DNA from: an uncultured Spirochaetia bacterium
GTDB lineage: Bacteria; Spirochaetota; UBA6919
DNA: 8,307 nucleotides
Assembly (NCBI GenBank): GCA_913053665.1
Contig: CAJXGR010000130.1
Span: 1-8,307 of the forward strand
Direction of reading: 5' to 3'
Part shown: positions 1 through 5,357 of the stretch, one piece after another
Layout of the letters: each line of letters begins with the position of its first letter
Position numbering within the stretch: position 1 is the stretch's first letter
Translations under genes and position numbers: made by a program
Notes under the pieces: generated by a model
The model's input: the letters and a program-made list of their open reading frames with translations, nothing else
Database searches by the model: none
What the model was told of the DNA's origin: nothing

Positions 1-110
1 TCTGTGACATCATCCAGATGAACTGGTTCCAGGGCGGATAATTGACTTGTTATAAAAAGGAATAACAGGGCTGTCAGGATTTTGAGGGAGTTACAATTCA
101 TTTTTAACAT
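1..110 (-). CDS. Secreted protein, N-terminal fragment (runs off the left edge)
   Basis: An open frame on the minus strand begins at the ATG at 110-108 and stays open to the window edge, giving 36 residues. It has a classical Sec signal peptide: a short basic start (MLKMNCNSLK), a hydrophobic core (ILTALLFLFIT) and a cleavage-like site after SQLSA, followed by LEPVHLDDVT. A second in-frame ATG at 101-99 is an equally possible start; neither has a clear Shine-Dalgarno sequence. An in-frame stop lies upstream at 128-126. The first mature residues faintly recall the start of TolC-type outer-membrane proteins, where a short strand leads into a 'LxLddv' motif, but ten residues cannot support a family call. 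Protein export is well supported; its function is unknown. Confidence 0.6.
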   Translation of the reverse strand, partial: MLKMNCNSLKILTALLFLFITSQLSALEPVHLDDVT

Positions 111-183
111 CTTGAGAGATCGATTTTAGCTAGTAACAAAACTCTTGGTGATAACTACCTAATCATTAAGGAAATAGTCCCTT

Positions 184-388
184 ATGCCTATGATTGCAGA
201 ATATTTCAAACAAGTGGATAGCGCTCTTTTAAGAATGAGTGCAATTCCTTCCGAAGAATTAGAAAAGCTTAGGAAAATATTTTATTTATATAAGCTTAAT
301 AAAAAACGAACATCTTCTTGTAGAAGGAGAAAAACCAGATAAAACGATTATCAGATTTCCCCTAATCTGCTATACGAAATCAAGCTGA
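184..388 (+). pseudogene. Frameshifted remnant of a Crp/Fnr-family regulator (cyclic-nucleotide-binding-like N-terminus)
   Basis: The frame from ATG 184 encodes 52 residues (MPMIAEYFKQVDSALLRMSA... to the stop at 340-342). It resembles the N-terminus of Crp/Fnr regulators up to the KLNKK segment, then turns into nonsense (SSCRRRKTR). Reading on from about base 311 in another frame gives HLLVEGEKPDKTIIRF, which is the family's conserved continuation ('xLxxEGexpdxxy'), then LICYTKSS and a stop at 386-388. One indel near 305-311 therefore breaks the gene. The rest of the sensor domain and the whole helix-turn-helix are missing, because a different gene begins at 450 on the other strand. AAGGA at 170-174 could have been its ribosome site. 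The family assignment rests on pattern recognition; the frameshift is directly visible. Confidence 0.6.
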
Positions 389-449
389 GAGCTAGTTCTA
401 TAACATTACCCGTGAGTCCCAGGGCTTCTTGATTCATTCATCTAAGGAC

Positions 450-908
450 TTATTTTATAATGTTGCTCTTTGGAAGAGCTTTTTTCAAGTCCTTGACCCC
501 CGCATCGGTTACCTGAGTGCCCATTAAAGTAAGAGTTGTCAAGTTCTTCAAGGTTTTGAGGTGAACCAGTCCTTCATCTGTCACCCTGGTTCCAATTAAA
601 ACAAGAGTTGTCAAGCCTTTCAAGGCTTTGAGGTGAACCAGCCCTTTATCGGTCACGTGAGTGGAACTTAAATCAAGGGCTTTTAAGTTTTTCAGGGCCT
701 TAAGATGGACCAGGTCCATATCGGTGACCGGAGTCCCTACCAACTCAAGAACCTTTAAGTCCTTCAGGGCCTTGACTGTATAAGGTTTAAACGTCTTGTT
801 ATTTATTTCTAGTTTATTCAACCACTTAACGGCTTCTTTCAGGCCCATATCCTCTGGCGAAGATTGACACGCCGTTAGAATCATGCAGAATATTATCAAG
901 TGTTTCAT
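450..908 (-). CDS. Small leucine-rich-repeat lipoprotein
   Basis: A complete 152-aa protein. The N-terminus is a lipoprotein signal, MKHLIIFCMILTAC, with lipobox L11-T-A-C14, so the mature protein should be lipid-anchored at Cys14 and face the periplasm or the cell surface. After a helical segment (about residues 20-40) come leucine-rich repeats with an exact 24-residue period: VTD recurs at residues 61, 85, 109 and 133, in units like VTDxGLVHLKxLKxLxxL. This matches the bacterial LRR_6/RI-like repeats that build a curved binding surface. The start is backed by GGAG (917-914) six bases upstream of the ATG. At least three full repeats are nearly identical to each other, which suggests recent internal duplication. 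The ligand is unknown; LRR lipoproteins usually bind proteins. No enzymatic motif is visible. Confidence 0.85.
   Translation of the reverse strand: MKHLIIFCMILTACQSSPEDMGLKEAVKWLNKLEINNKTFKPYTVKALKDLKVLELVGTPVTDMDLVHLKALKNLKALDLSSTHVTDKGLVHLKALKGLTTLVLIGTRVTDEGLVHLKTLKNLTTLTLMGTQVTDAGVKDLKKALPKSNIIK
465..485 (+). terminator. Candidate intrinsic terminator on the plus strand
   Basis: A perfect 6-bp stem, GCTCTT-TGG-AAGAGC, is followed directly by six T (480-485) on the plus strand. It lies inside the 3' end of the minus-strand LRR gene. It would stop plus-strand transcripts coming from the Crp-like remnant before they run antisense through that gene. The short stem and its overlap with codons mean it could be coincidental. 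Confidence 0.4.
513..728 (-). repeat. Three tandem 72-bp LRR-coding repeats
   Basis: Residues 61-132 of the LRR lipoprotein are three consecutive 24-residue units, that is, 72 bp each. Long stretches are shared between units at DNA level, for example AGAGTTGTCAAG, TTTGAGGTGAACCAG and CTT(C/T)ATC(T/G)GTCAC. The similarity extends to third codon positions, which implies recent duplication rather than only protein-level constraint. Confidence 0.75.
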
Positions 909-1056
909 AGGAACTCCAAATACTTACAGGTTTGTCTAAAGATAAACAAAGTTGTCAGCAAATAAAATGAAAACTATAAGTTATATAAATAAAAAAATGA
1001 AGAGATTAAAGGAATATTCTATGAGCTAGGGGGTTTCTATTTATAGAGTAAAAGAA

Positions 1057-1080
1057 TTAAGGTGATTAACATCACTTTAA
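1057..1080. promoter_or_regulatory. Crp/Fnr-type palindromic operator upstream of the usp gene
   Basis: The 24-bp sequence is TTAA-G-GTGAT, then the spacer TAAC, then ATCAC-T-TTAA. Every position pairs except the G/T at 1061/1076. The core GTGA-N6-TCAC is the half-site arrangement of Crp-family sites, and GTGAT-N4-ATCAC has the spacing of Fnr/Dnr sites. The centre lies about 104 bp before the usp ATG, so activation would need a transcription start near 1110 if the site acts at -41.5. Universal stress genes are known Fnr/Crp-family targets in several bacteria. The binding protein is inferred, not shown. Confidence 0.55.
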
Positions 1081-1093
1081 CTACCGCTCATTG

Positions 1094-1111
1094 GCTCATT
1101 GATCCATGAGC
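1094..1111 (+). promoter_or_regulatory. Inverted repeat in the usp upstream region
   Basis: A perfect 6-bp inverted repeat, GCTCAT-TGATCC-ATGAGC, sits between the Crp/Fnr-like palindrome and the usp ribosome site. It could be an mRNA leader hairpin or a second operator. There is no T-run, so it is not a terminator. Confidence 0.35.
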
Positions 1112-1125
1112 ATTCAATACATAAA

Positions 1126-1131
1126 AGGAGG
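1126..1131 (+). promoter_or_regulatory. Extra Shine-Dalgarno sequence AGGAGG ahead of usp
   Basis: A perfect AGGAGG lies 41 bases before the usp ATG and has no ATG, GTG or TTG at a workable distance downstream: the GTG at 1131 overlaps it. A second GGAGG at 1163-1167 serves the real start. The first may be a ribosome standby site, a leftover of an older start, or chance. Confidence 0.3.
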
Positions 1132-1172
1132 TGTACAGATCTCGATTCAAACTTGAAATATTGGAGGACTCT

Positions 1173-1673
1173 ATGAATGATTACATTATCAAAATAAAGA
1201 ATATTCTTTGTCCCATTGACTTCTCCGAATGCTCCCATTACGCTCTCAAATACGCTTCTACCATTGCTGAGCAATTTCAATCCACCATCCACGTGGTCCA
1301 TATTCTCCCCCTCTTACCCTTTTGTCACGCCCCCTACTACTTTAGCGAAGACGACTTTTTAGTCATGAGAAATAAAACAATAGACCCCGTCAATAAAGAA
1401 CTCAATAACCTGTGTAATACGAAGGTTTCGTCAGAAGTGGCCTGTAAAAGTGTAGTGATCGAGGAAGATACTCCTCCATTCAAAGGGATCGTTGACTATG
1501 TCAAGGCAAAAGAAATCGACCTGATTGTCATAGCGACTCACGGATGCACAGGGATTAAACACAGCCTCTTTGGCAGTACCATAGAACGAGTGGTGAGGCA
1601 CGCTTCCTGTCCTGTACTAACGGTTAAGAATCCTGAACATGAGTTTATATATTCCAATACTCAAAAGGACTGA
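1173..1673 (+). CDS. Universal stress protein (UspA family)
   Basis: A 166-aa single-domain Usp protein, cytosolic and likely ATP-binding. The N-terminus carries the family strand ILCPIDFSE with the nucleotide-contacting Asp at residue 16. The C-terminus has the phosphate-binding motif as ATHG (121-124), nine residues, then GS (134-135), followed by ERVVRHASCPVLTVK, a very typical Usp ending. The first glycine of the classical G-2x-G-9x-G(S/T) motif is Ala here, a common variant. The length is slightly above the usual 140-150 because of an insert at about 50-75. I chose the ATG at 1173, preceded by TTGGAGG and a good spacer, over the GTG at 1131, which overlaps its own AGGAGG and would add 14 residues foreign to the family. 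Usp proteins support survival under starvation or redox stress. The palindrome upstream suggests Crp/Fnr-type control. Confidence 0.9.
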   Translation: MNDYIIKIKNILCPIDFSECSHYALKYASTIAEQFQSTIHVVHILPLLPFCHAPYYFSEDDFLVMRNKTIDPVNKELNNLCNTKVSSEVACKSVVIEEDTPPFKGIVDYVKAKEIDLIVIATHGCTGIKHSLFGSTIERVVRHASCPVLTVKNPEHEFIYSNTQKD

Positions 1674-1695
1674 CAAGATCAAGTCATCCATAAAC

Positions 1696-2067
1696 TTAAT
1701 GATAATCATCCTTAAAATGGCCATACTCACCAATGAGAGCGTCTAAAGCCCCATGAATGTCTTTCCCCTGAATAGTTTTGTTAATCCGATCAGAAGAGTC
1801 TAATCGCCCCAGGGATTGCTGGCAATATCGGCGAACAGTGAGACTAGTATGTCTTTGAGAGGCCAGATAGATGGGTGGGATAGCCAGAGCTTTGCCTTCC
1901 AGGATGAGATGATCCACTGCTTCTTTAACCGCGATTTCATCCTTCAGTAAAAGGCAGTTCACAACACTCTCATAGCTTTTTTGATCCCAACCCGATACGG
2001 AAGATCCCACTCCATCCACGATGGCAGCCAAAAGATCCTTTAAAAGACCCGCGAATTCACCAATCAT
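1696..2067 (-). CDS. Small helical protein, possibly HEAT-repeat-like
   Basis: A 123-aa protein that I do not recognise. It has no signal peptide and no long membrane segment, so it is probably cytosolic. The segment ALAIPPIYLASQRHTSLTVRRY followed by CQQSLGRL (residues 60-89) has the look of one HEAT/PBS-lyase repeat (helix, 'vRr.a...LG.l' turn, helix), with further helices before (EAVDHLILEG) and after (GALDALIGEYG). HEAT units usually mediate protein-protein contacts. The ATG at 2067-2065 with GGGGGA four bases upstream is the preferred start; a TTG at 2079-2077 would add four residues. The gene converges on usp with only 22 bp between the stops. That it is a real gene is likely; the HEAT call is tentative. 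Confidence 0.55.
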   Translation of the reverse strand: MIGEFAGLLKDLLAAIVDGVGSSVSGWDQKSYESVVNCLLLKDEIAVKEAVDHLILEGKALAIPPIYLASQRHTSLTVRRYCQQSLGRLDSSDRINKTIQGKDIHGALDALIGEYGHFKDDYH

Positions 2068-2122
2068 ACTTTCCCCCAAAGTGATCGTCTATTATTTAAG
2101 GAACTATAAATCATACTATCAG

Positions 2123-2145
2123 ATAAAGATGAATAATATCTTTAT
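2123..2145. promoter_or_regulatory. Inverted repeat in the divergent intergenic region
   Basis: Perfect 8-bp arms, ATAAAGAT and ATCTTTAT, are separated by 7 bases. The repeat lies between the divergent HEAT-like (minus) and AmrS-like (plus) genes. A consensus -35 hexamer, TTGACA on the minus strand (2154-2149), is just outside it, but no good -10 hexamer stands 17 bp away. It may be an operator or an AT-rich hairpin. No other clear signal is seen in 2080-2239 apart from the AmrS ribosome site. Confidence 0.35.
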
Positions 2146-2239
2146 ATTTGTCAAGCATTAGAGAGGAATCTCCAGAAAACAAAGGCAAAAGACTTTACTC
2201 AGGACGAATCTATCACTATTTTTATCAGAGAGGTTTAAT

Positions 2240-3277
2240 ATGGTGTCTATAAACCGAAAAACCCTTAAAAAAGCTATGTACTATGAGCAGATCGGGGATC
2301 AGAAGATCAAGTGTTATCTCTGTCCCTTTGAGTGTCGTGTGAAGGAAGGAAGTGTGGCCCGCTGTATGGGTAGGGAGAATATTGAGGGAGAGTTTTATGC
2401 CACAAACTACGGTAAAACCACCTCTCTGGCCATGGACCCAATAGAAAAAAAGCCCCTGTTTCACTTCTATCCAACCTCACAGATTCTATCCATTGCGGCA
2501 AACAGCTGTAATATGGGATGTAGCTTTTGTCAGAACTGGTCCATCTCACAAGTCGAAGCGAATACTCATGAAATCACTCCTGAACAAATTGTAGATCATG
2601 CCATTAAAAACCGTTCCATCGGAGTGGCTTATACATACAGTGAACCTCTTATGTGGTATGAGTTCGTATTGGATACTTCCAGGGTGATGCATGAAGCAGG
2701 ACTTAAGAATATTATCGTATCCAATGGAACCCTTAGTGAGAAACCTTTACGCAAGTTGCTTCCATACATAGATGCTATCAATATTGATCTGAAGGGTATG
2801 AATAGCCGGTATTACAAGAAAGTATGTAAAAGCCTGTTAAAGCCAGTTTTGGAGACAATCCGTCTGATTAAAGAGATGGATACAACGTTTTTAGAGATCA
2901 CCAACTTAATCATCCCTGGCTTAAACGACTCAGATGGGGATTTAGATCTGTTAATCAACTGGATCGCTGATCTGGACCCCAGCATCCCATTACACCTTTC
3001 TGCTTATCATCCCGACTATAAACTGGATATACCTAAAACCCCTATAGACACACTAAAACGAGCTTATGAAAAAGCTAAGGATAAGCTGGATTATGTCTTT
3101 GTGGGTAATGCTCATATAGAAGGAGCCTCTAACACCTATTGCCCCAGGTGCCGTCATCTATTAATCAAAAGAGACTGGCATCACACTCAAATCCTTGGAC
3201 TTGATGGAAATGATTGCAATCATTGTGGTGAAGAAATAAATATTGTCATGCCAACTCGGCAAGTGGCTGTTGTGTAA
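2240..3277 (+). CDS. amrS: AmmeMemoRadiSam-system radical SAM enzyme (AmrS, PflA-like)
   Basis: A 345-aa cytosolic iron-sulfur enzyme. The radical SAM cluster motif C90-x3-C94-x2-C97 appears as SCNMGCSFCQNWSIS, within the family signature that runs from AMDPIEKKPLFHF (64-76) to QNWSIS. An N-terminal cysteine group (C25, C28, C32, C42; CYLCPFEC...RCMG) and a C-terminal pair of CxxC motifs (C301/C304 and C326/C329) look like extra metal sites. The first is typical of AmrS; the second resembles a zinc knuckle. LxEITNLIIPGLNDS and LHLSAYHPDYKL are conserved barrel segments of the group. The family generates a 5'-deoxyadenosyl radical; its usual partners are an AMMECR1-domain and a Memo-domain protein (AmrA, AmrB), neither encoded here. 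AGAGG seven bases before ATG 2240 supports the start. The family call is firm; the substrate is unknown to me. Confidence 0.9.
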   Translation: MVSINRKTLKKAMYYEQIGDQKIKCYLCPFECRVKEGSVARCMGRENIEGEFYATNYGKTTSLAMDPIEKKPLFHFYPTSQILSIAANSCNMGCSFCQNWSISQVEANTHEITPEQIVDHAIKNRSIGVAYTYSEPLMWYEFVLDTSRVMHEAGLKNIIVSNGTLSEKPLRKLLPYIDAINIDLKGMNSRYYKKVCKSLLKPVLETIRLIKEMDTTFLEITNLIIPGLNDSDGDLDLLINWIADLDPSIPLHLSAYHPDYKLDIPKTPIDTLKRAYEKAKDKLDYVFVGNAHIEGASNTYCPRCRHLLIKRDWHHTQILGLDGNDCNHCGEEINIVMPTRQVAVV

Positions 3278-3339
3278 CGATTACTGAATCACGTGTCTTT
3301 GAGTTTCCCCGTCTATTGCTATAAAATATCAATAAAGTA

Positions 3340-3368
3340 TTGGAATTTCTATAGATTCGTGCTATTCT
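3340..3368 (+). promoter_or_regulatory. Candidate sigma70-type promoter for the PilZ-like gene
   Basis: TTGGAA (3340-3345) and TATTCT (3363-3368) are separated by exactly 17 bp. Each matches four of six consensus positions. A start near 3375 would give a leader of about 48 bases containing the GAGGTG ribosome site. The rest of the 145-bp gap after amrS shows only weak short inverted repeats and no convincing terminator. Confidence 0.4.
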
Positions 3369-3422
3369 TAAATACATTATAAGTCGACAAAATGAATTAC
3401 GGCTAGATCATGAGGTGTTTAG

Positions 3423-4589
3423 ATGAAGTATAACGGACTAAACCTGTATGACAGGAACTTTACAGAAGTTACAGAAGAAAAGCAGGTGGCCTATTTGGTG
3501 GAGCAATATCTGGATAAAAAGAAGGTCTATATTAAAGGACTAGACCAGAAAATAACGGCCGAAATAGAAGTTTTGTACCCCAATCCAATAGCCCGACTGA
3601 GATTCTCAAGCCCTTTGCCCAACGGTTTACTAAGTGACGAGATCACTATTTTTACTGTCACCAAACGCTATATAGAAATCACCCTGAGAAAGTCTCACTG
3701 TGATGAAATTGGAGGGGAGTTTGAATTGATGAGTGCGAAGATCGCGAAAAGCTTTCGTGAAGACCCTCGCGTGAGTGTATTAGATGAAGATTTCATTGCC
3801 GAAAACTTTAGACTGAGTAAGTACGCTATTAATCCAAATATAGAAAAAGTACCGATCTGCGTTCAGATAGCCTTTGACACGGTAGTCCCTAAACTCATGG
3901 AGGAATTCCCAGAATGCACCGCCTCTGTGTTAGACACCGGGGTGTTTAAAAAAGACACTCGTGTAGCTTTGAAACAGCAAAAGCCATTATATATTGAGGA
4001 CGTTCTGGATGAAGCTACCTTCTCTCCATTGAACCCGGAACTTGTGGACTACAGAATGTTTCTTGGCCCCAAGCTCCAACAGGAAATAGAACAGCTTAAA
4101 AAAGAGAATATCAAATCGTTTCTTGTTTATCCAGTTGTTTATACCAATCTGAAGGACGAAAAAGCCTCAGTCGGTTATTTTAAAATGGCTTCTAAATCAA
4201 AGGTCATCCCGGAGGCTGTTATATCGCGTCTGGATGAGTTTAGTAAAGAACTGAACAGTATCATCCGGGATGCGAATATTAAAATCATAAAAGATCCGAT
4301 CCCTGTAACGAACATCTCAAAAAAGGGGATTCAAATAAGTGTTCAGGATCAGACCATCATTGACACCTTCCACTTAAATCGGAGTGAATTGGTCCTGACA
4401 GTCCGACCCCTTGCGACCTATCGCTTTACTCTTTATGCCAAAATTGTAAATATCATCCAACAGATGGATGGAAGCTATACCATAGGTATGAGGCTGATTG
4501 GCGGTGAGGAAAATCGGGGGATGAGTGCCTGGCAAAAGTACTTTGACCGATTCTTGAGCCGTCAGGAGTCGAGTATAAACTTCTTATAA
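3423..4589 (+). CDS. GAF/PilZ-like domain protein (leptospiral DUF1577-type candidate)
   Basis: A 388-aa soluble protein with no signal peptide or membrane segment. Three parts can be made out. An N-terminal beta-rich domain (about 20-115) resembles the entry domain of YcgR-like proteins. A middle region (about 140-285, including IKSFLVYPVVY, KASVGYFKMAS and the helix SRLDEFSKELNSII) has the look of a GAF-type fold. A C-terminal domain (about 290-380) has the PilZ pattern: N297-x-S-x-x-G302 (NISKKG), then LVLTVRPL, and finally YTIGMRLIGG. The Arg-x3-Arg c-di-GMP-binding motif expected before NxSxxG is not visible; only lysines and a single arginine (R282) occur there. I recall similar architecture from Leptospira DUF1577 proteins, but could not verify it. 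GAGGTG ahead of ATG 3423 supports the start. It is probably a regulatory or sensory protein, partners unknown. Confidence 0.6.
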   Translation: MKYNGLNLYDRNFTEVTEEKQVAYLVEQYLDKKKVYIKGLDQKITAEIEVLYPNPIARLRFSSPLPNGLLSDEITIFTVTKRYIEITLRKSHCDEIGGEFELMSAKIAKSFREDPRVSVLDEDFIAENFRLSKYAINPNIEKVPICVQIAFDTVVPKLMEEFPECTASVLDTGVFKKDTRVALKQQKPLYIEDVLDEATFSPLNPELVDYRMFLGPKLQQEIEQLKKENIKSFLVYPVVYTNLKDEKASVGYFKMASKSKVIPEAVISRLDEFSKELNSIIRDANIKIIKDPIPVTNISKKGIQISVQDQTIIDTFHLNRSELVLTVRPLATYRFTLYAKIVNIIQQMDGSYTIGMRLIGGEENRGMSAWQKYFDRFLSRQESSINFL

Positions 4590-4602
4590 TGATTTATTAG
4601 TA

Positions 4603-5070
4603 TCATGAATGGATTTCTTTCTTAGACCCTTGAAATGACTCAAATATTTCTCTGTGTCCTTTAAGGGAGTATTCATCATCACGATTTTCATAGTTCTGTA
4701 CCCATTCTTGAAGGAACTTGAGTTTTTCGTTCTGTTCTTCAAGGGAACTAAACTTATGAGGCTCAAAAGGTCTTTTGAGATTATTCTCTAAACACTTCTC
4801 AATCCCTGGATTGAGGAAAATTAACTCAGTACAGTACTTTGTCGCGTATTGAATTAAACTTCCATAACAGCCTTCTATAATCCAATTTGGGCTTTTGTCA
4901 ATAAAGTCCTGCAATAATTGGAGGCTTTCATCAACATCCTTTCTCACACCTGGCTTATCCCAGGCAATGGTGTCCAGGTCTAAGTTAGTTAAACTGTTTT
5001 CAGCCCTCAATCTACGAGATAGACTAGTCTTTCCTGACCCTGAGTTTCCAAATATCAGGATTCTTTGCAT
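4603..5070 (-). CDS. P-loop kinase of the adenylate-kinase/FlaR-like group
   Basis: A 155-aa cytosolic nucleotide-binding protein. Walker A is GNSGSGKT at residues 8-15, directly after the first strand (RILIFGNS). It is followed by LDLDTIAW (30-37), where FlaR-like kinases carry their 'LDxxxW' motif, and by WIIEGCYG (63-70), matching their 'WIiDGNY' strand. TELIFLNPGIEKCLENNLKRP corresponds to the strand and lid helix with substrate-binding arginines. Such proteins are often labelled adenylate kinase, 'DNA topology modulation protein' or plain AAA ATPase; the real phosphate acceptor is generally unknown. AAAGGAT upstream of the ATG at 5070-5068 supports the start. The gene converges on the PilZ-like gene with 13 bp between the stops and no obvious terminator. 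The fold is certain; the function is not. Confidence 0.8.
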   Translation of the reverse strand: MQRILIFGNSGSGKTSLSRRLRAENSLTNLDLDTIAWDKPGVRKDVDESLQLLQDFIDKSPNWIIEGCYGSLIQYATKYCTELIFLNPGIEKCLENNLKRPFEPHKFSSLEEQNEKLKFLQEWVQNYENRDDEYSLKGHREIFESFQGSKKEIHS

Positions 5071-5120
5071 ATCATGATCCTTTAAAAAATAAGTTCTTGA
5101 ACATTTGCATCTTTTTTAAT

Positions 5121-5126
5121 ATTATA
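5121..5126 (-). promoter_or_regulatory. Candidate -10 box of the kinase gene
   Basis: On the minus strand the sequence reads TATAAT, a perfect -10 hexamer, about 50 bp before the kinase ATG. The -35 region 17 bp upstream (CTGAAT) is weak. The surrounding 5071-5161 stretch is AT-rich and holds no gene. Confidence 0.3.
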
Positions 5127-5153
5127 ATAGTTGACATATTAACATTCAGGTTT

Positions 5154-5161
5154 AAATATAA
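5154..5161. repeat. Left copy of the target-site duplication
   Basis: AAATATAA directly abuts the left terminal inverted repeat. It is identical to the 8 bases that directly follow the right terminal repeat. Confidence 0.85.
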
Positions 5162-5308
5162 GGTATTGCTAAAAATGTATAGTATTACACAAATTTGTCA
5201 TCACGAGGAACGATAGTGACGAAGTGATCTCTCTTGTAAGCAGATAGTTATGAGATTGCTTCACTTTGTTCGCAATGACATTTCAATAAAAACCTAAATA
5301 GCAATACC
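5162..5308. mobile_element. 147-bp MITE with 10-bp terminal inverted repeats and 8-bp target duplication
   Basis: The ends are perfect inverted repeats: GGTATTGCTA at 5162-5171 and TAGCAATACC at 5299-5308. Immediately outside each end stands the same 8-bp word, AAATATAA (5154-5161 and 5309-5316), as left by a transposase that makes 8-bp staggered cuts. There is no open frame inside, so the element must be moved in trans. Its interior is an imperfect long hairpin (5196-5280) whose arms begin TGTCATCACGAGG and, on the other strand, TGTCATTGCGAAC. That resembles the widespread 'GTCATTGCGA...GAAGCAATCTC' repeat seen in many bacterial phyla. The parental IS family cannot be named from this window; several families make 8-bp duplications. 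The element separates the minus-strand kinase gene from the plus-strand metal-efflux genes. Confidence 0.85.
5196..5280. repeat. Long imperfect inner hairpin of the MITE
   Basis: The left arm (5196-5231, TGTCAT... to ...ATCTC) and the right arm (5252-5280, GAGAT... to ...ATGACA) are complementary over most of their length, with a few bulges. The loop is about 20 bases. Both arms show the 'TGTCATTGCGA ... GAAGCAATCTC' theme. The transcript of either strand could fold into an extended stem. Confidence 0.75.
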
Positions 5309-5316
5309 AAATATAA
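5309..5316. repeat. Right copy of the target-site duplication
   Basis: AAATATAA directly follows the right terminal inverted repeat. Together with the next base it contains a perfect TATAAT (5312-5317) on the plus strand. Confidence 0.85.
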
Positions 5317-5317
5317 T
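5312..5317 (+). promoter_or_regulatory. Candidate -10 box of the Cys/His-rich gene and efflux genes
   Basis: A perfect TATAAT lies at the right junction of the MITE, 40 bp before the ATG at 5358. A start near 5324 would leave a leader of about 34 bases with AGG as the ribosome site. The 16-18 bp spaced -35 region falls inside the MITE and is poor (A-rich), so an activator or an alternative promoter may be needed. Confidence 0.35.
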
Positions 5318-5357
5318 TTATTTTGATAGATTGTCACGTTGATGTGTTAGGTAAACT

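Noticed and set aside
144..168. TTGGTGAT...ATCATTAA as a second Crp/Fnr operator before the remnant
   Set aside because: The half-sites are spaced too far apart and the arms match over few bases; not comparable to 1057-1080.
1131..1172. GTG start at 1131 for the usp gene
   Set aside because: It overlaps its own AGGAGG, and the 14 added residues do not fit the family. The ATG at 1173 has GGAGG at a proper distance and starts just before the conserved first strand.
1077..1301. Minus-strand open frame opposite the start of usp
   Set aside because: It overlaps the conserved Usp strand and the operator, has no recognisable domain, and is a shadow.
2068..2079. TTG start for the HEAT-like gene
   Set aside because: The ATG at 2067-2065 is in frame and has GGGGGA just upstream, which the TTG start would use up as codons.
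2194..2222. TTTACT-17-TATTTT as a promoter for amrS
   Set aside because: The implied start would fall on or just before the ribosome site, leaving an implausibly short leader.
2225..2549. Two minus-strand open frames (2225-2464 and 2307-2549)
   Set aside because: Both lie opposite the strongly conserved amrS coding sequence and show no family motifs; shadows.
4584..5077. Minus-strand frame 4584-4766 and plus-strand frame 4895-5077 over the kinase gene
   Set aside because: The kinase frame holds Walker A and family motifs in order; the others have no ribosome site or motif.
5162..5308. CRISPR array or riboswitch in the kinase/efflux gap
   Set aside because: There are no regularly spaced direct repeats. 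The structure is a single inverted-repeat element with a target duplication, which a mobile element explains fully.
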